Notes: generated from the sequence alone by a model not told the origin. Counted from the first letter of the stretch, positions 9,393 through 19,785 are shown. The stretch: 64,000 nt of DNA from Alentia gelatinosa (GCA_950022655.1 OX465584.1:6271694-6335693); one strand, 5' to 3'. Made by a program: numbers and translations.

Positions 9393-9459
9393 TTTTTGCC
9401 AACCAGTTTGATCCCGAGTTGCTTTCCAGGAATTTTTGGTAATGAAATCTTCAGGATTT
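9393..9459 (-). CDS. LNX: LNX-like exon 6: start of PDZ2
   Basis: A 67-nt exon reading EILKISLPKIPGKQLGIKLV with the first base in exon 5. It carries PDZ2 beta-1, the carboxylate loop QLGI and beta-2; GKQLGIKLVG is a close LNX landmark. Acceptor ttttcttttaaag at 9460-9462 with a good polypyrimidine tract; donor gtaagt at 9392-9387. Ends phase 2 (AA|G). Followed after only 265 bases by the 31-nt exon 7. Confidence 0.95.
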
Positions 9460-10286
9460 CTTTAAAAGAAAATAATGGTATCATTGCGTGATGCTTGGCC
9501 GAGATGCCGCGTAGAAACTTGAGCAATTGATCAATTGGTTTGAGTGAACCATGCAATCAGCATCGTCCAATATATAGAATTTAAAAATATTGTTAACGAG
9601 CATTTGCAACATTTTCAAAACAGTAATAATATGTTCAAACATCCATTATGTGATACACAGACAATATTCGATGGCCGCAAACCACAAGCGGTTGATGTTT
9701 AGTAATACATCATTAGCGAGTGTATCACGAAGTTAGCCTTGAGTAATATACAGAATCACCTTTCCACAAAACCATCATTTGTTGTCTTCAATATCCATCA
9801 TTTCTTCTGCTTTTCTTTCCAATTTGAGCATGGCTCTCTTTTATCATGATTTCTTTTAAATGGAGATGACATGTGTACATCATACGTTGTCATTTATGCG
9901 ATCATCAACTAATAGTTTACATGTTCGTCAAAGTCCAATACTGACTTACCATCGTTCATCCATCTTAGTAATGTGTGTAGACACCAATGATTATATCATT
10001 TCAATAATGCATACACCGCTAAGGGTAAATTGGAATTATTGAATGTTAAAGGCCAGTCTAACAAACTCATCCCATCTCATCTTATTATTCATTTTTGTAT
10101 TTCCTTGCCTTAATCTTATATTGTACGAACGTAAAGATAAATGCGGGTAGGTATCGAAGTGCCCCCTGGTTCGACTCAATTAACAATGGTACTGCCATCT
10201 GGTTTCATGAAAATGTAGCAGTTTCCCATAGACACCAATAGATGAGGGCCGATGGAAACGGGCCTTATGGAGTAAGGTGAACCGAC
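9460..10286. other. Intron 5, with inverted-repeat arm next to exon 5
   Basis: AT-rich; 9640-9740 includes GTGATACACAGA and an inverted GTATTACTCAAGG-like arrangement typical of a degraded palindrome. The arm 10247-10266 is the left half of the inverted repeat around exon 5. Confidence 0.45.
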
Positions 10287-10459
10287 CTTCCTTTTCGCTG
10301 GCCTGGTCCTCGGCCTTCTCCCGGTAGACGGTGAGTCGACAGATGGGGTAGACCTGTTTGAGGGCCTGCCGGGCCTCCCAGTGAGACACCTGAGTCAGGT
10401 CGATCCCGTTCACCTGCAATCACACAAGTTTCAGTTATAAAGGCCCGTTTCCATCGGCC
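10247..10459. repeat. Perfect 20-nt inverted repeat enclosing exon 5
   Basis: AAGGCCCGTTTCCATCGGCC at 10440-10459 and its exact complement at 10247-10266. The arms lie 20 and 26 nt outside the exon boundaries. A relative of the arm (AAGGCCCGTGTCCAGTGGCC) is at about 27740, so the arms look like MITE ends. Confidence 0.9.
10287..10413 (-). CDS. LNX: LNX-like exon 5: end of PDZ1 and linker
   Basis: Begins VNGIDLTQVSHWEARQALKQ, completing the PDZ1 ligand-binding helix B, then the last strand CRLTVYRE and a charged linker KAEDQASEKE. Acceptor tgattgcag at 10414-10416. The donor is weak, gtcggt at 10286-10281, but the resulting phase 1 end joins exon 6 as GAA (Glu) and no better in-phase donor is near. 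The exon is enclosed by perfect 20-nt inverted repeats (10247-10266 and 10440-10459), so the pre-mRNA could fold the whole exon and both splice sites into one loop. Confidence 0.93.
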
Positions 10460-10684
10460 GATTTCCCGTCACTGATCTACAGTCAGGACGGCTTTCGGCA
10501 CTGCTGACCTAAAATCTAGTTTACTTCCCACCCTACGCACAATTATGTAGGTCGGTTCAGTCTTTTCGGTAAGTATGAGCAAATCTATTAACACAGAACA
10601 CAACTCCACAACTTCAATAAACAACAGGTTGTTTATTACTACTTCCCAGAGTGATCCTGGTTAGATCACCCCCAAAGTACAGTA

Positions 10685-11611
10685 CAGTAAAACCCCTCTT
10701 AAGGGGACAGCCTCCGTTCCGGGCCAAGTGTCCCCTTAAGCGGGGTGTCCCCTTAAGCGGGGTTTTCAGTCTGTCAATGGTTATACAATACCTACATAAA
10801 TGAAGGAAACGATGGTATTAGGTTAAAAGGTTTATCAATAATACATAAATAAGCAAATAAATATAAATCATATAATATAAATGAATATAAATGTACAAAA
10901 AAATAAAAAATGAATAATAGAGGTTGAAGGTGGATATGTCTTCCTTGTGAAATTCGCTCCTTTTTATACCCCTGGTCAATGCATCCCCCCTCCCCACGTG
11001 ACTTCTGATAGAAATCAGCAGGCCTATAAGGGACTCACCGTGAGCCGCCCAGAGCCGCAACGGCTCCCTGAATACCGCACCTTCAAAGCCCCCAGCCCTC
11101 CCTGTGTCGCCCACAGCTAACCTGTAAGAGGACCTCTAACCCCCTACCTCTTCCCTGGCACCTTCAGCAAGCGCGAAAATCAATTCTACTAATATTCACT
11201 CACTGTGGCCCGCCCAGAGCCGCTAGAGATGTAGGGATTACCATTCAAACAACACACTCCGGCCGCCCGGACCCGCCCGGGAATCCTTAGTCTATTGTTC
11301 TGGTTGCGAAAGTCTGTCCCATATATAAACGAGCAGCATAAACAAGGATTTTGTGATAATCTGGAATGTTTTTGATAAGATGTCCCCCCCAACTGTCCCC
11401 TTAAGCGGGGTTTTTAAGCATTTCTGTACAGAAAAACTGTCCCCTAAAGCGGGGTGTCCCCTTAAGCGGGGTGTCCCTTTAAGCGGGGTTAAAATAAACT
11501 CTTAATAGTGGGGAAAATTTCCGTTCCGAGCAAATTGTCCCCTTAAGCGGGGTGTCCCCTTAAGCGGGGTGTCCCCCTTAAGCGGGGTGTCCCGGAAGAG
11601 GGGTTTTACTG
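10685..11611. mobile_element. TA-flanked CAGTAAAACCCC element (pogo/mariner-like MITE)
   Basis: 927 bp bounded by TA on both sides. Terminal inverted repeats: CAGTAAAACCCCTCTTAAGG at the left; the right end reads, in complement, CAGTAAAACCCCTCTTCCGG. Ends carry multiple direct copies of TGTCCCCTTAAGCGGGG, itself partly palindromic. No transposase is visible. TA duplication and CAGT termini suggest a Tc1/mariner/pogo-mobilised non-autonomous element. A truncated copy is at 18325-18475. Confidence 0.82.
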
Positions 11612-11894
11612 TACCTTGGCATGGTGTGCAAAGCAATGCTGGGGAGGCTAATCTAGAGACCGGAGTCCTAGACTCACCTAACCACCAAGAGGGTTCTTGA
11701 AAATCCCTACCAGTTTGAGGATCCAAGGGTCCACTCTTCTCAGAGAGACTCGCTAGAAAAGCCTGTCAACCCACTGCAAACCCGGCCTATATATATGCCG
11801 AGTTACATATTCCCAGGTTCAGCCATGCCACTCTGGTGTGCGGCGCCATATTGAACCACTATGCAGCGGGGATTGACTCTCCGCGCAATCTCCA

Positions 11895-12203
11895 GGGACC
11901 TGTTTCACTAGTTTTGTGACATGTCTAGATGGCGTCTAGATGGTGTGTCCGGTTTCATAAGAACTAGACATTAAACTTCGTTTTGTCCATTCTTGCTTGC
12001 ACTGTTGGTGCCGCTTTTCATGTCTGTCCAACACTTTTGTCACAAAACTAGTGATACAGGTCCATGATTTGTAGATCTGTATAATTCTTATGTTTGGGGT
12101 CTGTCTTTACCTAAGGACAGATACTTGTGTTTTCACGAAACTAGACAACCCCAATGTCTGTATGGTGTCACAGACATGTCACAAGACTAATGAAACAGGT
12201 CCC
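11895..12203. mobile_element. GGACCTGTTTCACTAG MITE, copy 2
   Basis: Starts GGGACCTGTTTCACTAGTTT, ends AATGAAACAGGTCCC. About 309 bp and otherwise collinear with copy 1. Confidence 0.9.
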
Positions 12204-13440
12204 AGAAGAGCAAACGAACCACCGCTAGATCACCCCGACCCCTACACAATAAACTACATGATGGATGGTGACCTAAGCTGGGCCAATAACAATAGCACTT
12301 CACTAATGACGTTTAATTAAAGACTCCTATATTAAAGGCTCATTAAGGCGGTAGATTAGCTTCTTGCTATGACGGATCCAGAGACTAATGTCACTTTGTA
12401 ATCGCTCATTCATCATTGTCTCCTTTTTAATCAGACACAGATCGTCCCAGCTGAACTTCAAAGATCTCTGAATGGCAGACTGAGAAAAACAGCTCAGAAT
12501 TAATTGTTTCAATCCATCTCTTATATATCTGATATAGAAAGCGTTACCAGAATAAAGAAGGGCACTTGAGATATAGTTGACACTGTGTGTGACGTGGTTG
12601 ATGTATTGATTCCATAGAAAGAAATGAAATAAGCCTTGTAAGGCCACTAAAAGACTCATTTCTAATCACCGAGCCATGAATAATATGACGAGGCTGCATT
12701 ATTTTGCTGGATCAAAGATGGCTTTTGAATTGTCATAAAATTCAGAGATGCTTAGTCAGGTTCTAGACTATTAATATCTCCATCATTTTACTGTCTGTAA
12801 TATAAAATGTTATTACAAGTGTTGTAATAAGTAGCATCGTTTGACAATAGGTGGCAGCATATGACTATTGGTTGTGTAGGGAGTATGAAGAGAGATATGA
12901 ATCTCTGTACAAGGATTATCGTTTGATGATATTTAAGATTGTTTGCTAAGACAGTATCAGACATCCATAAGTGTTAAATAAATTTGACCCACACCGTTCC
13001 TGGCTGTCTATGGCATACATAAAAAGGGGTCTTTATGTAGAACCCTAGGTTATTCAATGGGGCCCAGAATCTCTAATTTGAAACCAAACACACATACCTT
13101 TCATAATTTCTATCAAGGTTCATCTTATGAAAAAAAATACCTTCAAAAACGTTTCTGCTGATGCGGAACAAGTGGTTTTTTTTAGTGGCCTAACTAGTGT
13201 TTTATTCTTGAGGTTATACAACCTCTAGTATCTTCTAGAATTCATGCTTAAGTGTAAGAGAAATGGTTTTACTGTTTATCATCCACCTGATACAGATTCC
13301 TATGATAAACCTTTATGGCCTGTGTAGACTAGACTCTACGCAATATCCTGGCATTCACTCAGATATTACTACCGGTCTAGGCCTCGGATAGGCCGACAAG
13401 GCAAAGTATAGGTGTAGGTGTTGCAGATAAAGTATTTATA
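12204..13440. other. Intron 4, homeodomain-site-rich stretch then AT-rich DNA
   Basis: Around 12230-12500 the sequence is not repeat-like and holds GCCAATAACAATAG, TTTAATTAAAG and CATTAAGG, i.e. CCAAT, SOX-like and homeodomain-like words in close order. This could be an intronic enhancer; the rest to 13320 shows nothing. A decayed palindrome lies at about 13325-13400 (CTACGCAATATCC/AGATATTACTACCGG). Confidence 0.35.
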
Positions 13441-13449
13441 TAGAACGAC

Positions 13450-13840
13450 CTGACCATGCTGCATATGCTACATAGCGAGATGATGATTTACGGTTCGTAC
13501 AGAACGAGGTATTTACGCCGAGTTCCGTACGAATTGTAAATGCTTTGTAGCTTTGTAGCTTGTACAAGCATGGTAGGTCATGGTATATTTCTAATATACC
13601 CGAAATTGATGAAATATTACTGTAATTCGCTATAATATATTCAATTTACACAATTTGGCAGTTTAACAAAGTCGTCCGTGTAGCGAAATACATGTTTGAA
13701 ATGTTCGGTCGCTTAGCCAATCAGAATGCGTCATTTGTTCAAAGTATGCTGAAGTGTTCCGTATGGTAAAAACGGAACACTGTTCCTTATGGATAATTTA
13801 CGGAATACAGCGACACGGTATGTATTAACAGTAAATACAT
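13450..13840. mobile_element. GTTCCGTA palindromic element
   Basis: Palindrome about 13450-13600 with arms GACCTGACCATGC/GCATGGTAGGTC and centre TTTACGCCGAGTTCC, then a body ending with TGTTCCGTATGG/AACGGAACACTGTTCC. GTTCCGTA is shared by arm (13541-13548 region) and body. Related copies: 845-1085, 18478-18780, 23920-24100 with 24450-24615, and 50905-51040. Confidence 0.7.
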
Positions 13841-13899
13841 CATGGTAATATAATTTTACTTTATGCCTGTGTGCAAATGTTTATGAAATGCTACCCACT

Positions 13900-14092
13900 G
13901 CTAGGGGTGTAGTATAAATAATGTTCGCGCCTGCTGTGACAGCGGGCCATAGTGAATGGCATTGGCTTTGTACAGTCAATAAACCGAGTCTATTAAACGT
14001 TTAGAGAGTATACTGCGGCGTCGGGACGTATTTTAGCGTCAAATGACCTCGAACGGCCACCCGTACGGGCTCAGTAAGCACGTTTTCCATAC
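13900..14092. mobile_element. Hairpin repeat fragments abutting the exon 4 donor
   Basis: 13905-13985 matches 44945-45020 (AATAATGTTCGxGCCxGCTG), and 14020-14092 matches one arm of the hairpin at 45180-45240 (CAAATGACCTCGAACGGCCA, then GTACGGGCTCAG). The arm reaches to within five bases of exon 4. Confidence 0.65.
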
Positions 14093-14176
14093 CTCGAGTA
14101 CTTGATCTCCAGGTTGTAGACGACTGTCCTTGGCTACGACTCCGTCCGGGAAGACTTCCTGTATGACGACGCACAC
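14093..14176 (-). CDS. LNX: LNX-like exon 4: middle of PDZ1
   Basis: Twenty-eight codons, phase 0 at both ends: VCVVIQEVFPDGVVAKDSRL then QPGDQVLE. This is beta-3, helix A and beta-4/5 of PDZ1 (the RLQPGDQVLEVNG signature is completed by the next exon). Acceptor tttgtctcacag at 14177-14179; donor gtatgg at 14092-14087. The intron sequence right after the donor, reading GAAAACGTG and onward to GAGCCCGTACGGG, matches a hairpin repeat also present at 45095-45240, so a mobile element abuts this splice site. Confidence 0.95.
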
Positions 14177-15106
14177 CTGTGAGACAAACGACGAACAATG
14201 TTTACAATTGATGTTACCATATATCATTGATTACCATTAATCTTACCATATATATCAACCAACAAAATACACGTATGGCCGTAGGTCCATAAAATACTAC
14301 CCGCTGCTAACGCTGCAGTATTGATAATGTTCGGGCGCACTGTGTCTGTAGTGAATGTTCGGGCGCACTGTGCCCATAGCTTCACGTTTTCTTTACTTTA
14401 TGAATGTAGAATGCATTGAATGTAAGGCAGCTGAGCAGACCAATAGCAGATGGGAAACTGCTCTAGTGGAGGCGGTGCTTTGACTCGTATATAATACAGT
14501 AGCCACGCGACGATCGGCCTAAGACGGAATTATTGGTTTGGTAGCCTAATACACAAAAATAGTAGCAGGATGTGTGTATGGATCCAAAACATAGCTGTAA
14601 CAGATTTCCTGCTAAACAAGGCACAAGCAAAGAGGTTCCATGTAGTTTAGAACTGATTGTATATCATATGCGATTAACCAATCAGCAGCTAGGAATTTAG
14701 AGAGCAGACAAGACATTAACATGGAGATTTGGACCTTCTTATCTTGATTTGCAAAGTAATTTGAATCATTCTGATATTGTTGCTATTCCAATGTCTATGA
14801 TAAGGATGAGGGTACACACTATACACGTAAGCTAGGCTGCTGTACTCAAGCAAGATAACTATCTATATGCTGATGATTGTCTCATGTCAAGGCACCATAT
14901 GTTTTGTTACCAATATGAGAGAGGCCTCTACTGTACAAGCGCATAAGTCAACTTCCACAGATGCACAAGTCAGGACAATAAAAGGATTATTGGTGTGGTA
15001 GCCTGGTAATAACTCATAAAGAAAATGATATGGTTAGAGTCATTACAAGCACTAGAATATAAATGCTGACGATGAGAGAATCCGTACTTATTGTAGATGA
15101 TCTGTA
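14177..15106. other. Intron 3, left part, no strong feature
   Basis: 14280-14400 repeats the ATGTTCGGGCGCACTGTG word twice. The remainder is ordinary AT-rich intron. Confidence 0.4.
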
Positions 15107-15545
15107 TTAACCCTTTAAGGACGGCTGCCTGAGGCCTAGCCACTCCCATAAGGACAGACACTGGATGCAGTTTGTCTGGCAAGAGGACGGGCACATAATG
15201 GTTAAAACTTATATCCAAGTTTGTAATCATGCAATATGATACATAATCATAAATATTTCATCTCTACATTTTCTGAAGATTTTCTGAATATTGTTCTATC
15301 ATTTCTTTGTTAAAACATTTTTGTTAATATTGGAACAATGATGCCTCAAGGCATCATGCGTCTTTAGTGTGGTGATGCCTCCAGGCACCATGTGTCTTTA
15401 GTGTGGTGATGCCTTCAGGTATCATGCGTCTTTACTGCGGTGATGTCTCCAGGCATCATGCGTCTTTAGTGTGGTATTTCCTCCAGGCATCATGCGTCTT
15501 TAGTGCGGTGATGCCTCCAGGCATCATGCATCCTTAAAGCGTTAA
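15107..15545. mobile_element. TTAA-flanked MITE with internal hairpin array, copy 1
   Basis: Bounded by TTAA at 15107-15110 and 15542-15545. Left end TTAACCCTTTAAGGACG, right end the inverted, slightly mutated CATCCTTAAAGCGTTAA. Inside (15335-15535) are about six copies of a ~35-bp unit whose core GATGCCTCCAGGCATC folds on itself. TTAA flanks are the hallmark of piggyBac-type transposition, so a piggyBac-mobilised non-autonomous element is inferred. It ends 21 nt from exon 3. Confidence 0.82.
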
Positions 15546-15566
15546 GATAATGGAGATACATCTTAC

Positions 15567-15682
15567 CAGCGGGGTGTCACAGCCGCCGACGACGCTGATG
15601 CCCAGGTCGTAGCAGCCCCTCTGAATGTCGATGGTGGTAATCTCCCCCTCCAGGACGGGCAGTCTGGGCAGGGATCCTGAGC
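15567..15682 (-). CDS. LNX: LNX-like exon 3: start of PDZ1
   Basis: Encodes the linker GSGSLPRLPVLEGEITTIDI and then the PDZ1 first strands and carboxylate-binding loop, YDLGISVVGG. PDZ domains bind C-terminal peptides of membrane and signalling partners; in LNX, PDZ1 is the classical Numb-binding domain. The EGEITTI segment just before the loop is a strong LNX landmark. Acceptor ctctccgcag at 15683-15685; donor gtaaga at 15566-15561. The exon begins with the last two bases of a Gly codon (phase 1 intron) and ends phase 0 after DTPL. A TTAA-flanked MITE ends 21 nt inside the downstream intron. This exon is also the splice target for the two candidate alternative first exons at 22064 and 26790. 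Confidence 0.95.
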
Positions 15683-15714
15683 CTGCGGAGAGACAGAGTG
15701 TAAAGTTACGGTCT

Positions 15715-16112
15715 TTATTATCCATCGTATTCAAAGTCCCCATTGAAAATGTATGGGGACTCAGTAAACCACGACCCATTGTATAAAACCTGTCAGATAC
15801 CATAACTGTGGTATACGGAATCTAACCTGTGGTATACGGCCTCAAAACCATGGTTTACGGGAAAAATAGTCCCTTTTGCTATAGAGCAAAGAAATAGTTC
15901 CTGTTGTTATACCCGTCAATATGGCAATTAATGGGTTTAATTTATTTGAAAAGATGGATAATAAATACAACAAACGATGGTTTTGTGGACAGGCGGCTCT
16001 GTAAACCACCCGCGGATGACCTCGTAATACACTCGCTAGCGCTTGTGTATTACTACGCGTCAACCTCTCGTGGTTTACGGCCGCCTGTCCACAAAACCAT
16101 CGATTATTGTAT
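15715..16112. mobile_element. Palindrome-plus-body element, TTATCCAT terminus class
   Basis: Body between TATTATCCATCG and GATGGATAATAAATAC (15717-15968), then a palindrome with arms CGATGGTTTTGTGGACAGGC / complement and centre GTAATACACTCGCTAGCG. TGGTTTACGG is found in the body (15851-15860) and right arm (16071-16080). Copy at 40465-40855, partial at 20320-20380. Confidence 0.8.
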
Positions 16113-16114
16113 AT

Positions 16115-16285
16115 ACATGCACAATAATGACTGGTTTTGTGTACGAGTGGCCGTAATCTCCGAGTAGTTGACGCGTAGTAATATCCGAGCGATTAGCGAG
16201 GATATTACATTGTCAACTACAACGAGATTACGGTCACTCGTATACAAAACAAGTTTTTATTACATTTATTACCCACCTACAAGTT
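16115..16285. mobile_element. Palindrome with TTATTACCCACCT end
   Basis: Arms around GACTGGTTTTGTGTACGAGT and centre GTTGACGCGTAGTAATATCC. Copy at 29255-29410. Confidence 0.72.
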
Positions 16286-16399
16286 TAATAACAAGTCTAT
16301 TGCAATTCAAAAGTTTTTACAAGACATTTATGTGTTTGTAGACGAGGCATAATGATTGAGTGATCCAGTGTCCACTGCGTTTTACAAGACATTTAGTTC

Positions 16400-17935
16400 C
16401 AGACTAATGGGTGGGTGGGTGGGTGGGTAGGTGGGCTGGGTGGATGGTTGGGTGGATGGGTGGGCTGGTGGGTTGGTTGGCTGGCTGACGGGTTGGTAGG
16501 CAGGTGGGCTTGTGGGTGGTTGGAGGTGGCTCTGTAAAAGGACAGTCAGAACACCATGTGACACACTAACTTCACTCAGGGCAATCCACCCACCCACCCA
16601 GCGGGTGGGTAGGTTGGCGGCTTCGCTTGTGGGTGGGTGGATGGTAGACTTGTTCAAGTCTTTGATTATGAACATTTATTAAATGATTAAACACAATAAG
16701 AATAAAGTTCATTAAAATATGTATCCTTCCGAGAGGGTATCAATCTCTCAGCAGAAATCCTGACAGGATATCTGTATGGAGAGTGTTGGGAATGCTGGAG
16801 CTAAACAGCGCTAGAAATCCAACACCATTACCGATTGTACCAGTCCCAACGAGGAGGGTAGCCATAGGATGCAGGGACTGGAGCCAGTCTAGGTGGGTGG
16901 ACGGTGAAGAACAGTCAGAACACCATGTGACATATTAACATCACTCAGGTCAATTTCCCAGTGGGTGGGTGGCTGGATGGATGGATGGATAGTTGGGTGG
17001 TTGGGTGGGTGGCTGGCTGGCGGGATGGAGGGATGGATCGATGGTTGGGTGTATGGGTGGGCTGGTGGGTTGGTTGGATGGCTGACGGGTTGGTAGACGG
17101 TCGGGCTTGTGGGTGGTTGGAGGCTGGCTCTGTAAAAGGACAGTCAGAACACCAAGTGACACACTAACTTCACTTGGGGCAATTTCCCTTGGGGCTGGCT
17201 GGCTGGCTGGATGGATGGATGGTTGGATGGTTGGGTGGCTGGGTGGCTGGCTGGCTGGCGGGTTGGATGGGTGAGTAGGCTAGTGGGTTGGTTGGCTGGC
17301 TGACGGGTTGGTAGCTGGCTTTTGGCCGGTTAGAGGCTGGTTCTGTCACACACTAACTTCACTCGGGGCAATTTCCCAGCGGGTGGGTTGGTGGGTGGGT
17401 GGCTGGCTGGCTGGATGGGTGGATGGTTGTGTGGCTGTGTGGATGGTGGGTTGGTTGGCTGGCTGACGGGTTGGGAGGCAGGTGGGCTTGTGGGTGGTTG
17501 GAGGCTGGCTCTGTGAAGGACAGTCAGAACATCATGTGACACACTAACTTCACTCGGGTCAATTTCCCAGTGGGTGGGTGGATGGCTGGCTGGCTGGCTG
17601 GATGGTTGGATGGTTGGGTGTATGGGTGGGCTGGTGGGTTGGTTGGCTGGCTGACGGGTTGGTAGACAGGTGGGCTTGTGGGTGGTTGGAGGCTGGCTCT
17701 GTCACACACTAACTTCACTCATTGCAATTTCCCAGCGGGTGGGTGGGTGGGTGCGCGGGTGCCTTGGTGGATGGGTGGATGGTTGTGTGGCTGTGTGGAT
17801 GGTGGGTTGGTTGGCTGGCTGACAGGTTGGTAGGTAGGTGGGCTTGTGGGTGGTTGGAGGCTGGCTCTGTGAAGGACAGTCAGAACACCAAGTGACACAC
17901 TAACTTCACTCAGGTCAATTTCCCAGTGGGCTTTC
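16400..17935. repeat. G-rich satellite-like array, ~180-bp higher-order units
   Basis: Six to seven units, each combining a GGTT/GGCT/GGGT-type tetranucleotide tract with a constant piece containing GACAGTCAGAACACCATGTG and CACTAACTTCACTC (near 16536, 16912, 17138, 17345, 17518, 17700 and 17874). Runs such as GGGTGGGTGGGTGGGTGGG (about 16408-16430 and 17735-17755) fit the G-quadruplex pattern. Minus-strand Pro/Gln/Thr open frames are low-complexity by-products. Confidence 0.9.
16650..16900. repeat. Interspersed repeat copy with AGACTTGTTCAAGTC end
   Basis: Shares CAAGTCTTTGATTATGAACA and the later GAGAGTGTTGG/CAACACCATT/GAGGAGGGTAGCC block with 22560-22825 and 31645-32110. It interrupts the G-rich array. 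The copy at 31645 is the most complete. Confidence 0.75.
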
Positions 17936-18324
17936 CACATTCACACTCTCCCGAGTGCGGGCGACATCCTCTGATCCTCCTAATGCATGCAGATACTGTT
18001 TTGTGGAGAGGCGACGAATTCCTCTGCCTTTTAGGTCCATCTGAAATGAATCTGCCAACCTTTCAGCATCAGTGTCACCATTTCAAAGCCTACCCCTCAA
18101 AATGTGTACACTGATAAAGATCTGCTGTCTCCTGCCTTGATATGGAATGCCGACGAATTTAAATGCCTCTTTGATTATCCGTCTTTGGATTCAGATAAGT
18201 GATGTTCACCGACGTAAATGTTTTAAATCCATCTCGAGTCGTTGTCACGGGATGTAATCCGTGTGAGAGATGGATGTTTGAAATGTCGAAGTGTCTGCTT
18301 CAAGCGAGATACAAATGTGTATAC
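17936..18324. other. Intron 2 unique stretch, no recognisable feature
   Basis: No repeat or coding signal recognised. Confidence 0.4.
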
Positions 18325-18780
18325 ATACTGTGAAAACCCCGCTTAAGGGGACATCCTCCGTTCTGAGCAAAGTGTAACCTTAAGCGGGGTGCCCCCTTAA
18401 GTGGGGTTAAAATTAACTAAATACAAATTTCCGTTCCGAATAAAATGCCCCCTTAAGCGGGGTGTCACCTTATAACGTAAAAATACCATACGGAACACTG
18501 TTCCGTACAGGAAAATACGGAACACTTGTTCCATATACGAAGACTAAATTATTAGTTCTTAAGCCAAATGAAATTAATGATGCTCTTTAATTTCGGGTAT
18601 ATAGTAAATATATAACGTCCAACCATGCTTGCACAAGCCAGAAAACTCGATAATAATTTACGGTTTATACGGAACTCGGCGCAAACGCCTCGTTCCATAC
18701 AAACAGTAAATTAGCATCTCGTTTTGTAGCTTGAGCTTGTACACATGTTCAGGACGTTCTATATAAATATTTCCGCAGTT
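18325..18780. mobile_element. Truncated CAGTAAAACCCC-type element interrupted by a GTTCCGTA palindromic element
   Basis: 18325-18475 carries ACCCCGCTTAAGGGGACA and TTAAGCGGGGTG repeats of the 10685-11611 family; at about 18477 this gives way to CGGAACACTGTTCCGTAC and a palindrome ending about 18775. Confidence 0.7.
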
Positions 18781-18784
18781 CCCA

Positions 18785-18960
18785 GTGTACGATGTAGATG
18801 TGACGGCTTGGTCGTCTCTGCTCATGCGTGACCGTGCGGCGTGCGGGCACGTTCTTATCTGTGTTTTGATTGGTCCTCGTAATCAGCCAATCAGAAGAGC
18901 GCGGCAGTGTGGGCGTCAAGGCATACCCCCAGGTCCGCCATTACAGTTTAGTATCATTAG
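18785..18960. promoter_or_regulatory. GC-rich intronic island with CCAAT boxes
   Basis: CpG-containing stretch with TTGATTGGTCC and AGCCAATCAGA (opposed CCAAT boxes 30 bases apart) in otherwise AT-rich intron. Could be a promoter or enhancer module; no transcript can be linked to it. Confidence 0.3.
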
Positions 18961-19244
18961 TTTCGTGTCAGTACAGACCCTTCCACGTGTTTTACTGCTA
19001 CATAACAGGCCTAGCCACCTCCTACTTAGTTATACATCATTGTAAAACATCCATAAGACGGCCCGTGTTAAAAGAGAAACCAAACCAAGACAACTTTGAG
19101 GGTAATTATCTAAGGGAGACATAATGAACCACATGAATGTACTATTTGGTCCAGTGAGGAGAGATAGAAATGATTTATAAGCCACATAATTGTAATCCTT
19201 AGCACATTGAGCAGAGAGAAATGATGAACCACATGAATACACTC

Positions 19245-19540
19245 CTTAGAATATACTCCCCTGGAATTTTTCTCTCCATAGACTAAACATTGGGATCTCA
19301 TATCCAATGCCCATGAGATATTCAGGAAAAATATCCAATGGGGGATTATGTCACAAATGGCCGCCCATTAGTCAATGTGAAGGGTGAGATGAATTCAGAA
19401 ACCCATTCAAGTTTAGGGTGGGATCTGATCCCATCTTGTTTGAATCGCTATGTAATTCATGCGGCTTCACCTTGTGAATTACTGGTGATTCAAACTCGAT
19501 GGGATACGCACTTTGACCCTAACCTTTTATAGGTTTCCTC
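19245..19540. mobile_element. Palindrome-plus-body element related to 41190-41755
   Basis: Body word TTGGGATCTCATATCC and hairpin arm GTGGGATCTGATCCCATC share a tag; the centre GTGAATTACTGG/CATGCGGCTTCACC is a variant of the CTCGGCTTCGCC centre. Confidence 0.55.
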
Positions 19541-19542
19541 TA

Positions 19543-19785
19543 TATTATCTCGGGATGGTTCTATACCATGCACGGTGGATCAGGTGTATTTCGGAATGGT
19601 GTTTTACCCTGCATGGTGGATTGGGCGTATCTCGGGATGGTTCTATACCCTGCATGGTAGATCAGGTGTATCTCGGGATGGTTCTATACACTGCATGGTG
19701 GATCGGGTGTATCTCGGGATGGTTCTATACACTGCATGGTGGATTGGGTGTATCTCAGGATGGTTCTATACCCTGCATGATTTGT
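19543..19785. repeat. 41-bp minisatellite, about six copies
   Basis: Unit includes CTCGGGATGGTTCTATACCC and TGCATGGTGGATC; CGGGATGG recurs at 41-base steps (19633, 19674, 19715). Confidence 0.92.

Noticed and set aside
16382..17940. Pro/Gln/Thr-rich minus-strand frames (mucin- or collagen-like)
   Set aside because: Translation of a GGNT tetranucleotide satellite; frames are broken between units and start at arbitrary ATGs.
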